Shown in pieces: positions 1 through 6,497 of a stretch of 18,224 nucleotides of DNA (its first letter is position 1; the number at the start of each line of letters is the position of its first letter). Under the pieces are notes generated by a model. That model was not told the DNA's origin. It did not search any database and was given only the letters and a program-made list of their open reading frames with translations. The position numbers were made by a program, and so were the translations under genes. Source of the stretch: Ruminococcaceae bacterium UBA6857 (lineage in GTDB: Bacteria > Bacillota > Clostridia > Oscillospirales > Acutalibacteraceae); NCBI GenBank assembly GCA_002451715.1, contig DKDD01000111.1:1-18224 (forward strand), given 5' to 3'.

Positions 1-426
1 GGGAATAAGTTCAATCTTTTTGACGATTGCGCCCTCGTCCGTCGGTGTTGTTGCAATCGACGCGCAGTCGGTCATTTTTGCAAGAAGTTCGCCTGCTTTT
101 CCAAGAAGCTTTTCCGGACTGCCGGCAAAACGTTCAAGCTGAGATTTGATGTTTTCGCGCTCTTCCTGCGAAAGTTCGTCGCGGCTCATCAAGTGGTCGA
201 TGTAATAGCGATAGCCTTTTTGAGAGGGAACACGGCCGGCGGAAGTGTGCGGCTGGTCAAGAAGCCCCATTTCGGCAAGTTCGCTCATTTCGTTCCTGAT
301 TGTTGCGGAAGAAACAGAGATCGGAAGCGCACTCATCAAAAATTTTGAACCGATCGGCTCGCCGGTCTTAATATAATGTTCAACGATTGCGGAAAGGATC
401 ATTTCCTTTCTTTTTCCAAGCTCCAT
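1..426 (-). CDS. hrcA: HrcA heat-inducible transcription repressor, N-terminal part (runs off left edge)
   Basis: HrcA represses the hrcA-grpE-dnaK and groE heat-shock operons by binding CIRCE. The 142 codons present begin MELGKRKEMI and contain the family's winged-helix core: SVSSATIRNEMSEL at about residues 38-51, followed by LDQPHTSAGRVPS and KGYRYYID at about 56-77, both typical of HrcA. The family is about 340 residues, so the C-terminal GAF-like and dimerisation parts lie outside the window. The ATG at 426-424 has an AAGGAGG site at 440-434 with 7-nt spacing. The gene is led by its own promoter and a CIRCE operator, so autorepression is expected. Co-transcribed grpE/dnaK would lie to the left and cannot be seen. 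Confidence 0.96.
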   Translation of the reverse strand, partial: MELGKRKEMILSAIVEHYIKTGEPIGSKFLMSALPISVSSATIRNEMSELAEMGLLDQPHTSAGRVPSQKGYRYYIDHLMSRDELSQEERENIKSQLERFAGSPEKLLGKAGELLAKMTDCASIATTPTDEGAIVKKIELIP

Positions 427-450
427 GTCTTCGCCTCCTTTGGTGATGTT

Positions 451-477
451 TTAGCACTCATTAACTCGGAGTGCTAA
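451..477. promoter_or_regulatory. CIRCE operator (HrcA binding site)
   Basis: TTAGCACTC at 451-459, a 9-nt spacer, then GAGTGCTAA at 469-477. This is a perfect match to the CIRCE consensus (9-bp arms, 9-bp spacer). It lies in the predicted 5' leader between the hrcA promoter and its ribosome site, the classic position for HrcA autoregulation. Confidence 0.98.
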
Positions 478-488
478 TCACTGTCATT

Positions 489-517
489 AATATACAACGT
501 CTGCTAAAAAAAGTCAA
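489..517 (-). promoter_or_regulatory. Sigma-A-type promoter of hrcA
   Basis: On the minus strand, TTGACT (517-512) and TATATT (494-489) are separated by exactly 17 nt. The expected start of transcription is near 482, just upstream of the CIRCE element, so HrcA bound there would block early elongation or initiation. Confidence 0.85.
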
Positions 518-617
518 GCGTTTTTCAAAAAAAGTTTTAATTTTTTTGAAAAACCCGACGGCAAAAGAAAAGGAAAAAACGAGCTTAATATTATAATAGT
601 ATATAATATTGCTTCGG

Positions 618-634
618 TTGTGCATTATGCACAA
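618..634. promoter_or_regulatory. Perfect palindrome, candidate operator upstream of xpt
   Basis: TTGTGCA (618-624), TTA, TGCACAA (628-634) form a perfect 7-bp inverted repeat with a 3-nt centre. It lies 10 nt after a TATAAT hexamer at 602-607, where a repressor could act. No partner regulator is in the window. It could also fold as a short RNA hairpin. Confidence 0.4.
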
Positions 635-677
635 TTGCCCGTGCTTAAAATTTAATAAGTTTAACAGAATGGGGTAT

Positions 678-705
678 TGTAAAATTCGACAGGTTTTGAT
701 AAAAT
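678..705 (+). promoter_or_regulatory. Candidate extended -10 promoter for xpt operon
   Basis: TTGTAA (678-683) and TAAAAT (700-705) are separated by 16 nt, and a TGA triplet directly precedes the -10 (extended -10 type). This would place the transcript start near 712, leaving a leader of about 95 nt. Other TATAAT hexamers at 592 and 602 lack a good -35, so this is the best but not the only choice. Confidence 0.45.
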
Positions 706-744
706 TAGCTTGTAACGAAAAGACACATTGGACGACATTTCAGA

Positions 745-788
745 GACATTTTGAACCGAATTGTTTAAAATGTCCTTTTCAATTTTTA
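745..788 (+). terminator. Possible attenuator hairpin in xpt leader
   Basis: GACATTTTGAA (745-755) pairs with TTTAAAATGTC (764-774) through 11 bp including one G-U, with an 8-nt loop. T-rich sequence with runs of four and five T follows (777-787). The stem is mostly A-U, so termination would be weak. It sits directly before the xpt ribosome site, where a transcription attenuator would be. No known aptamer is recognised upstream. Confidence 0.35.
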
Positions 789-805
789 GAAGGCGGTGAG
801 TTTCG

Positions 806-1375
806 ATGGTTCTTCTTGAGAACAGAATTCTCAAAGACGGAAAGGTTTATCCCGGAAGCATTCTGAAAGTTGATTCTTTCCTCAACCATCAGATGGACGT
901 AGGTCTCCTCAACGAGATCGGCAAAGAATTTAAAAGTATATACTCGGACTGCGAAGTTAACAAAATCCTTACTATTGAAGCGTCAGGAATAGGGATAGCA
1001 TGTATAACAGCGCAGTTTTTTAATTGTCCCGTTCTTTTTGCAAAAAAGACAAAGACCAAAAACATTGCCGGAACGGTTTATAAAACCCAGGTCAAATCCT
1101 ATACCCACGGAACGACTTATGATGTAATCGTTTCAAAAGAGTTTTTGGGCAAAAACGATAAAGTACTTATTATTGACGATTTTCTTGCCGAAGGCAACGC
1201 ACTGCTCGGTCTTATTGACCTTTGCAAACAGGCGGGAGCAGAAGTTGTCGGTTGCGGAATCGCCGTTGAAAAAGGTTTTCAGCCCGGCTCAAAAAGAATC
1301 AGAGAAAAGGGCGTTCGCGTTGAATCACTCGCCGTTATCGAAAGCATGGACGACGGTGTGATTAAATTCAAATAA
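806..1375 (+). CDS. xpt: Xanthine phosphoribosyltransferase
   Basis: This cytosolic purine salvage enzyme transfers the phosphoribosyl group of PRPP to xanthine (and, less well, guanine) to give XMP. The 189-residue product has the usual length (B. subtilis Xpt is 194). It shows the Xpt-specific start ILKVDSFLNHQMD (19-31), the IEASG segment (57-61), the type I PRTase PRPP loop VLIIDDFLAEGNA (120-132) and the conserved C-terminal EKGFQPG (155-161) and RVESLA (171-176). The ATG at 806 follows AGGCGGTGA at 791-799. It is the first gene of an operon with a BMP/Nup-type ABC importer, starting 64 nt upstream of the lipoprotein gene, which couples uptake of a purine compound to base salvage. Confidence 0.95.
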   Translation: MVLLENRILKDGKVYPGSILKVDSFLNHQMDVGLLNEIGKEFKSIYSDCEVNKILTIEASGIGIACITAQFFNCPVLFAKKTKTKNIAGTVYKTQVKSYTHGTTYDVIVSKEFLGKNDKVLIIDDFLAEGNALLGLIDLCKQAGAEVVGCGIAVEKGFQPGSKRIREKGVRVESLAVIESMDDGVIKFK

Positions 1376-1426
1376 ATTGCCTGCGGGCGGTTTATAAATA
1401 TTATGCCGAAAGGCAACAAAATTCAT

Positions 1427-1431
1427 GGAGG
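1427..1431 (+). promoter_or_regulatory. Ribosome site that fixes the lipoprotein start
   Basis: GGAGG at 1427-1431 lies 8 nt before ATG 1440. The longer in-frame ATG at 1425 overlaps this site and cannot be the main start. Starting at 1440 also gives a clean signal peptide (MKKFLALLL). Confidence 0.85.
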
Positions 1432-1439
1432 AAAAAAGC

Positions 1440-2690
1440 ATGAAAAAATTCCTTGCACTCCTGCTTGCAGCTGTTCTTGTATTCTCGTTCGCTGCTTGCT
1501 CGGGATCAAAAGACAACGAAACCACCTCGGCAGCCGGTGACAGCACCAGCGCAGCAAACACAGATGTTGATTATTCAAAAGTTAAGGTTGGTCTTATCTG
1601 CCTTCACGATGAAAACTCAACATACGACAACAACTTTATCCAGGCTCTTAAAGACACTCAGGCAAAGCTCGGTCTTTCCAACGATCAGGTTCTTATTAAG
1701 ACCAACATCGGCGAAGACGACGGTTGCCTTACCGCTGCTCAGGAACTTGCAGACGCAGGCTGCAATGTAATTTTTGCCGATTCTTTCGGTCATGAAACTT
1801 ACATTATGGAAGCTGCAAAGGAATTCCCCAAAGTTCAGTTCTGCCATGCAACCGGTACTCACGCAAAGACCGCTGAACTCAAGAACTTCCACAATGCATT
1901 CGCAGCAATCTATGAAGGCCGTTATCTTGCAGGTATTGCCGCAGGTATGAAGCTCAACGAAATGATCAAGGACGGAAAGATCACCGCTGACAAGGCTGTA
2001 ATCGGCTATGTAGGCGCATTCAACTATGCAGAAGTTGTTTCCGGCTTCACTTCATTCTTCCTTGGCGCTCGTTCGGTTTGCGAAAGCGCAACAATGAAAG
2101 TTACTTACACCAACTCCTGGTTCGACATCGCTCTTGAGCGCGAAGCCGCTCTCAGCCTTATCGAAGACGGCTGCGTACTTATCAGCCAGCACGCTGACTC
2201 CGAAGGCGCTCCGAAGGCTTGCGAAGAAAAGGGCGTTCCCAACGTTGCTTATAACATTGACACTTCTTCAATGGGTCCGAACACCGCTCTTATCTCTTCA
2301 AAGATCAACTGGTCTCCGTACTATGAACTTATGATCAACGCCGTTGCAAAGGGCGAAGAGATTCCGACCGACTGGTGCGGTACTCTTGAAACCGGTTCCG
2401 TTCAGCTTACAAAGCTCAACGAAAAGGTTGCAGCAGAAGGTACTCAGGCAGCTCTTGACGAAGCTACCGCAAAGCTTGAAAAAGGCGAAATCAAAGTATT
2501 CGATACTTCAACATTCACTTACAAGGGTGAAAAGCTTGATTCTTACAAGGCTGACGTTATCCCCGACGAAAGCTTCGAACACGAAACCGAAGTTGTTAAG
2601 GACGGCGCATTCTGCGAATCAGACGTTGACGGCATGAGAAGTGCTCCGTACTTCGACATCATGTACATTGACGGCATCAGCGAGAAATAA
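1440..2690 (+). CDS. bmpA: BMP-family ABC transporter substrate-binding lipoprotein
   Basis: Extracellular lipid-anchored binding protein of the BMP/PnrA/NupN family, which bind purine nucleosides. The 416-residue product has a type II signal peptide with charged start MKK, hydrophobic stretch and FAAC, giving lipid-modified Cys20. A short Ser/Thr/Ala linker follows. The mature domain starts VKVGLICLHDENSTYDNNF, as in BMP proteins, then has IFADSFGH and an AIYEGRYLAGIAAG segment typical of the fold, and later YVGAFNYAEVVSGFTSFFLGA. It is about 60 residues longer than classic BmpA, with an extended C-terminal part, so the exact ligand is uncertain. Xpt upstream and Nup-type membrane parts downstream favour a purine compound. 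It is followed by a terminator-like hairpin, which would make it more abundant than the membrane subunits. Confidence 0.9.
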   Translation: MKKFLALLLAAVLVFSFAACSGSKDNETTSAAGDSTSAANTDVDYSKVKVGLICLHDENSTYDNNFIQALKDTQAKLGLSNDQVLIKTNIGEDDGCLTAAQELADAGCNVIFADSFGHETYIMEAAKEFPKVQFCHATGTHAKTAELKNFHNAFAAIYEGRYLAGIAAGMKLNEMIKDGKITADKAVIGYVGAFNYAEVVSGFTSFFLGARSVCESATMKVTYTNSWFDIALEREAALSLIEDGCVLISQHADSEGAPKACEEKGVPNVAYNIDTSSMGPNTALISSKINWSPYYELMINAVAKGEEIPTDWCGTLETGSVQLTKLNEKVAAEGTQAALDEATAKLEKGEIKVFDTSTFTYKGEKLDSYKADVIPDESFEHETEVVKDGAFCESDVDGMRSAPYFDIMYIDGISEK

Positions 2691-2711
2691 TTTTTCAGAA
2701 ACCAAACCTGA

Positions 2712-2751
2712 CCGGGCGAGGCGCTTCGCTTCGCCCGGACTTCGTTTTTTT
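2712..2751 (+). terminator. GC-rich hairpin with T-run between lipoprotein and ATPase genes
   Basis: The arm at 2712-2723 pairs with 2727-2738 over 12 bp (one G-U), starting CCGGGCGA, with a 3-nt loop. A run of seven T follows at 2745-2751 after a 6-nt gap. The gap makes it an imperfect intrinsic terminator. Partial termination, or protection of the upstream mRNA 3' end, would raise binding protein over ATPase and permeases, a common arrangement in ABC importer operons. Confidence 0.6.
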
Positions 2752-2804
2752 GAAAAGAGAACAAATATAAAATCGTTTTGTTTTGAGAAAAATGAAAGAT
2801 AAAC

Positions 2805-2809
2805 GGAGG
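2805..2809 (+). promoter_or_regulatory. Ribosome site supporting TTG start of the ATPase gene
   Basis: GGAGG at 2805-2809 is 9 nt from TTG 2819. In-frame candidates further upstream (TTG 2783, ATG 2792) have no purine-rich site before them, and TTG 2810 directly abuts this one. Confidence 0.7.
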
Positions 2810-2818
2810 TTGAAAAAG

Positions 2819-4354
2819 TTGGGAACACCGGCAATCGAATTGAAAAACATCAGTAAGACTTTCGGCGAAATCAAAGCGAACCAAAATGTCAATCTGACTG
2901 TGAACAACGGCGAAATTCTTTCGCTTCTCGGTGAAAACGGAAGCGGAAAAACAACTCTCATGAACATGATTTCGGGCATCTATTTCCCCGATGAGGGTCA
3001 GATCTTTATTGACGGAAAAGAAGTTGTAATCCGTTCGCCGAAGGACGCTTTTGACCACAAAATCGGTATGATTCATCAGCATTTTAAACTTGTTGACATT
3101 TTCACCGCGGCCGAAAACATTGTTCTCGGTCTTAAAGAAGAGGGAAAATACAACATTAAGCAGGTTGCGGCAAAGGTTGCCGAAATCAGTGCAAAATACG
3201 GCTTTGACATTGACCCGATGAAGAAAATTTATGAAATGTCCGTTTCCGAAAAGCAGACGGTTGAAATCATCAAGGTTCTTTATCGCGGCGCAAACATTCT
3301 TATTCTTGACGAGCCGACCGCCGTTTTGACTCCGCAGGAAACGCAAAAGCTTTTTGCTGTTCTTCGCCGTATGCGTGACGACGGAAAAGCAATCGTAATC
3401 ATTACCCACAAACTTCACGAAGTTCTTTCGCTTTCCGACCGTGTTTCGGTTCTTCGAAAAGGTGAATTTATTGGAACGGTCAAAACAAGCGAAACAAGCG
3501 AAGACGAGCTTACCGAAATGATGGTTGGCAAAAAAGTCAGCCTCAACATTGAAAGAAGCGAACCGGAAAATCCGCAGGACAGACTTGTTGTTAAAAACAT
3601 CAACTGCCAAAACCGCGAAGGTGTCAAGGTTCTTGACAATATCTCTTTCACCGCAAAGGGCGGCGAAATTCTCGGAATCGCGGGTATTGCCGGAAGCGGT
3701 CAGCGCGAACTTCTTGAAGCAATCGCAGGTTTGCAACACCTTGATTCGGGCGAGATTATCTATAATAACCCCAAGACCGGAAAAACCGAAAATCTTCGCG
3801 ACAAAACCCCGCTTCAAATCAGGGAGCTCGGTGTTCGCCTTTCCTTCGTTCCGGAAGACAGACTCGGCATGGGTCTTGTGGGCAACATGGATATCATTGA
3901 CAATATGATGCTTCGTTCCTACAGAAAAGGCAAATCAATGTTCCTTGAACGCAAAAAGCCTAAGTCACTTGCGGAAAAAATCATCAACGACCTTGAAGTT
4001 GTTACCCCCGGCGCAACAACACCGGTAAGAAGACTTTCAGGCGGTAACGTTCAAAAAGTTCTTGTCGGCCGTGAAATTGCTGCGGCTCCGACGGTTCTTA
4101 TGGCGGCATATCCCGTTCGCGGTCTTGACATCAACTCTTCCTATCTTATATATAATCTGCTCAACGAGCAGAAAAAACGCGGCGTTGCCGTAATCTTCGT
4201 TGGCGAAGACCTTGACGTCCTTGTTGAACTTTGCGACAGAATTATGGTCATCGGTTCGGGTAAGGTTACCGGAATCGTTGACGGAAGAACCGCAAACAAA
4301 AACGAAATCGGTCTTCTTATGACAAAGACACAGGGAGGTGGAGAAAATGAGTAA
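2819..4354 (+). CDS. nupO: Nucleoside ABC importer ATP-binding protein (NupO type, two ATPase domains)
   Basis: Cytosolic motor of the purine nucleoside importer, with two ABC domains fused. From the TTG start (511 residues), domain 1 has Walker A GENGSGKTT (38-46), a degenerate signature SVSEKQ (141-146), Walker B ILILDE (160-165) and switch His197. Domain 2 has an altered Walker A GIAGSGQRE (289-297), the intact signature LSGGN (406-410), and VLMAAYPVRGLD (426-437) where Walker B Asp-Glu should be, with Glu463 in the H-loop position. Such asymmetry is usual for sugar/nucleoside importers of this class: one hydrolytic site is built from domain 1 Walker motifs and domain 2 signature. It is 128 nt after the lipoprotein gene, and its stop overlaps the next start by 8 bp. 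Confidence 0.93.
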   Translation: MGTPAIELKNISKTFGEIKANQNVNLTVNNGEILSLLGENGSGKTTLMNMISGIYFPDEGQIFIDGKEVVIRSPKDAFDHKIGMIHQHFKLVDIFTAAENIVLGLKEEGKYNIKQVAAKVAEISAKYGFDIDPMKKIYEMSVSEKQTVEIIKVLYRGANILILDEPTAVLTPQETQKLFAVLRRMRDDGKAIVIITHKLHEVLSLSDRVSVLRKGEFIGTVKTSETSEDELTEMMVGKKVSLNIERSEPENPQDRLVVKNINCQNREGVKVLDNISFTAKGGEILGIAGIAGSGQRELLEAIAGLQHLDSGEIIYNNPKTGKTENLRDKTPLQIRELGVRLSFVPEDRLGMGLVGNMDIIDNMMLRSYRKGKSMFLERKKPKSLAEKIINDLEVVTPGATTPVRRLSGGNVQKVLVGREIAAAPTVLMAAYPVRGLDINSSYLIYNLLNEQKKRGVAVIFVGEDLDVLVELCDRIMVIGSGKVTGIVDGRTANKNEIGLLMTKTQGGGENE

Positions 4355-5459
4355 GAAAAACGAAGCGAAAGTCCGTGAACCGCTTTTCCACATTGCAAAA
4401 CGTACTTCAATGGTATGGTGGAAAGCATGGCTCATCCGCGGCATTGCAATCGTAGCGTCGCTCATCGTTTGCGCGCTCATTATCGTTCTTTTGACAAAGC
4501 AGAACCCGTTTGAGGTTTACGGCGCAATGTTCCAAGGCAGTTTCGGAACAAAGAGAAAAGTTTGGATCCTTCTTCAAAATATGGCAATTCTTCTTTGCAT
4601 TTCGCTTGCCGTCACACCGGCATTCAAAATGCACTTTTGGAACCTCGGCGCGGAAGGACAGGTTCTCATCGGCGGCCTTGCAAGCGTTGCTTGCATGTTT
4701 TACATCGGCAACCGTCTTCCGAATGTTCTTCTCATTCTCATCATGCTTGTTGCGTCAATCGGCGGCGGTATCATTTGGGGTATTATCCCGGCATACTTTA
4801 AAGCAAAGTGGAACACCAACGAAAGCCTTTTCACCCTCATGATGAACTATATTGCAACTCAGCTTGTCTCCTTTGCAATCATGGTTTGGGTACCGAGCGG
4901 ATCAAGCGTTATGGGCATCGTCAATGCCGATTCAAAGGCAGGCTGGATTCCCGATCTCTTCGGTCAAAAGTATCTTTTCAATATTCTTGTTGTTACCGTT
5001 CTTACCGTTCTTATGTTTGTCTATCTTAAATACAGCAAGCACGGCTATGAACTTTCGGTTGTCGGCGAAAGCGAAAACACCGCTAGATATATCGGTATCG
5101 ACGTTAAAAAGGTTATCATCAGAACAATGGTGCTTTCCGGTGCGGTTTGCGGTCTTGCCGGTTTCCTTCTTGTTTCCGGAACAAACCACACAATTTCAAA
5201 AACGCTTGCCGGCGGAAACGGCTTCACGGCAATCATGGTTTCGTGGCTTGCAAAATTCAACCCGATTCTTATGGTTGTGACTTCATTCCTTATCGTCTTT
5301 CTTCAAAGAGGTGCAGGTGAGATTGCAACAAACTTCCGTCTCAACGAAAGCGTTGCCGATATTCTTACCGGTGTTATAATCTTCTTCATCATCGGCTGCG
5401 AATTTTTCATCAATTATGAAATCAAAAGCACTCGCGCAAAGAAAAAGGAGGTTAAATAA
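4347..5459 (+). CDS. nupP: Nucleoside ABC importer permease 1 (NupP type)
   Basis: Inner-membrane permease subunit of the BPD_transp_2 family. The 370-residue product has a cytosolic basic N-terminus, a first membrane helix at about 30-50, and the family hallmark FWNLGAEGQVLIGG at about 97-110, equivalent to the F-N-I-G-x-E-G-Q motif. A later segment around KAKWNTNESLFTLMMNYIA is also typical. The cytosolic loop ENTARYIGIDVKKVI matches the position of the ATPase-coupling loop. The start is ATG 4347, 8 nt after GGGAGG at 4333-4338. It overlaps the end of the ATPase gene by 8 bp, implying translational coupling. The in-frame GTG at 4338 lies in the ribosome site and is rejected. Confidence 0.92.
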   Translation: MSKKNEAKVREPLFHIAKRTSMVWWKAWLIRGIAIVASLIVCALIIVLLTKQNPFEVYGAMFQGSFGTKRKVWILLQNMAILLCISLAVTPAFKMHFWNLGAEGQVLIGGLASVACMFYIGNRLPNVLLILIMLVASIGGGIIWGIIPAYFKAKWNTNESLFTLMMNYIATQLVSFAIMVWVPSGSSVMGIVNADSKAGWIPDLFGQKYLFNILVVTVLTVLMFVYLKYSKHGYELSVVGESENTARYIGIDVKKVIIRTMVLSGAVCGLAGFLLVSGTNHTISKTLAGGNGFTAIMVSWLAKFNPILMVVTSFLIVFLQRGAGEIATNFRLNESVADILTGVIIFFIIGCEFFINYEIKSTRAKKKEVK

Positions 5460-6443
5460 ATGCTTAGTACAATTGCTTCTTTTATCAATGCGGCGATTAT
5501 TCAGGGAATACCTCTTCTTTTCGGCGCAACGGGCGAAATCATTACCGAAAAAAGCGGAAACCTCAACCTCGGTATTCCGGGAATTATGTATATCGGCGGC
5601 ATTTCGGGAATTATCGGCGGCTATCTTTATGAACACAACAACGCCGACCCCAATGCTTTCCTTTGCATTTTGATTCCGTTTCTTTCGTCAATTGTCGGTT
5701 CGGCACTCATGGCGTTTATCTATTCGTTCCTCACCGTAACGCTCAAAGCCAACCAAAACGTTACCGGTCTTGCGCTGACAACGTTCGGCGTGGGCGTGGG
5801 CAACTTCTTTGGCGGTTCGCTTCTCAGCTTTTTCGGCGAGAGCGGTTCAATTTCGCTCATCAATACAGGTCTTGCATATAAGACAAAGCTTCCGTTTGCA
5901 GACAGTCTCGGACTTTTCGGAAAAACGTTTTTGTCTTTCGGTTTTCTTGCGTATCTTGCGATTATCATCGCATTCATTGCGTCCTATGTTTTGAGCAAAA
6001 CAAGAGTCGGACTCAATCTTCGCGCAATCGGCGAAAATCCGGCAACGGCTGACGCGGCCGGAATCAACGTTAATCGCTATAAGTATCTTTCAACAATCAT
6101 CGGCGGCGCAATCGCAGGTCTCGGCGGACTTTACTTCGTTATGGACTACACCGCCGGCGCATGGACAAACGACGGTTTTGGCGACAGAGGCTGGCTTGCA
6201 ATCGCAATTGTTATTTTCGCGCTTTGGAAACCGAAGTCGGCGATTCTCAGCTCTTTCCTTTTCGGCGGACTTTACATCATCTGCGTCTATATTCCCGGAC
6301 TTTCTTCAAGCGCAAAGGAACTTATTAAAATGCTTCCCTATCTTATCACAATCGTGGTTCTTGTCACGGTCAGCGCAAGAAAGAAAAAGGAACATCAGCC
6401 CCCGGCGAGTCTCGGACTTACCTATTTCCGCGAGGAAAGATAA
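5460..6443 (+). CDS. nupQ: Nucleoside ABC importer permease 2 (NupQ type)
   Basis: Second membrane subunit, forming the translocation pore with the preceding permease. The 327-residue, highly hydrophobic product carries the NupQ-like motif GNLNLGIPGIMYIGG (33-47), LKANQNVTGLALT (95-107) and the coupling-loop segment LRAIGENPATADAAGINV (187-204). The ATG at 5460 directly follows the upstream TAA (5457-5459), and AGGAGG at 5445-5450 lies inside the end of the previous gene, so the two permeases are probably made in equal amounts. The C-terminus is basic and cytosolic. It is the last gene of the xpt-importer operon, followed by a bidirectional terminator. Confidence 0.92.
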   Translation: MLSTIASFINAAIIQGIPLLFGATGEIITEKSGNLNLGIPGIMYIGGISGIIGGYLYEHNNADPNAFLCILIPFLSSIVGSALMAFIYSFLTVTLKANQNVTGLALTTFGVGVGNFFGGSLLSFFGESGSISLINTGLAYKTKLPFADSLGLFGKTFLSFGFLAYLAIIIAFIASYVLSKTRVGLNLRAIGENPATADAAGINVNRYKYLSTIIGGAIAGLGGLYFVMDYTAGAWTNDGFGDRGWLAIAIVIFALWKPKSAILSSFLFGGLYIICVYIPGLSSSAKELIKMLPYLITIVVLVTVSARKKKEHQPPASLGLTYFREER

Positions 6444-6446
6444 AAC

Positions 6447-6496
6447 AAAAAAATCAAAGTCTGCCGCTTCGGAAAAACCGCTGCGGCAGCCTTTTT
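6447..6496. terminator. Bidirectional terminator between nupQ and pdaA-like gene
   Basis: CTGCCGC (6461-6467) pairs with GCGGCAG (6483-6489), with an inner CGG/CCG pairing around an AAAAA loop. Five T follow on the plus strand (6492-6496), and seven A precede at 6447-6453 (seven T on the minus strand). It therefore serves both convergent genes. The pdaA-like stop codon at 6498 lies just beyond it. Confidence 0.85.
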
Positions 6497-6497
6497 G

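Larger units (their letters stand above)
518..805. other. Intergenic region between divergent hrcA and xpt
   Basis: This AT-rich gap holds no convincing gene. It contains a run of TATAAT-like hexamers around 592-607, a 17-nt perfect palindrome (618-634), an extended -10 promoter candidate (678-705) and a hairpin followed by T-rich sequence (745-788). I looked for the purine riboswitch core (TATAA, ATATGG and TTTCTACC-type segments) expected for a Bacillus-like xpt leader and did not find it. Confidence 0.7.

Noticed and set aside
518..805. Purine riboswitch in the xpt leader
   Set aside because: Expected because of Bacillus xpt, but the conserved aptamer segments are not visible.
609..866. 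85-codon open frame upstream of and overlapping xpt
   Set aside because: No ribosome site, odd composition rich in Cys/Phe, and overlap with the real xpt start in another frame.
1376..1439. Terminator or RNA element between xpt and the lipoprotein gene
   Set aside because: Only two tiny stems (GCC-TGCG-GGC and TGCC-GAAA-GGCA) with no T-run; too weak to call.
2543..3817. 424-codon open frame on the minus strand across the lipoprotein and ATPase genes
   Set aside because: It is antisense to two clearly recognised genes, has low-complexity Phe/Asn-rich content and no ribosome site. It reflects codon bias of the coding strand.
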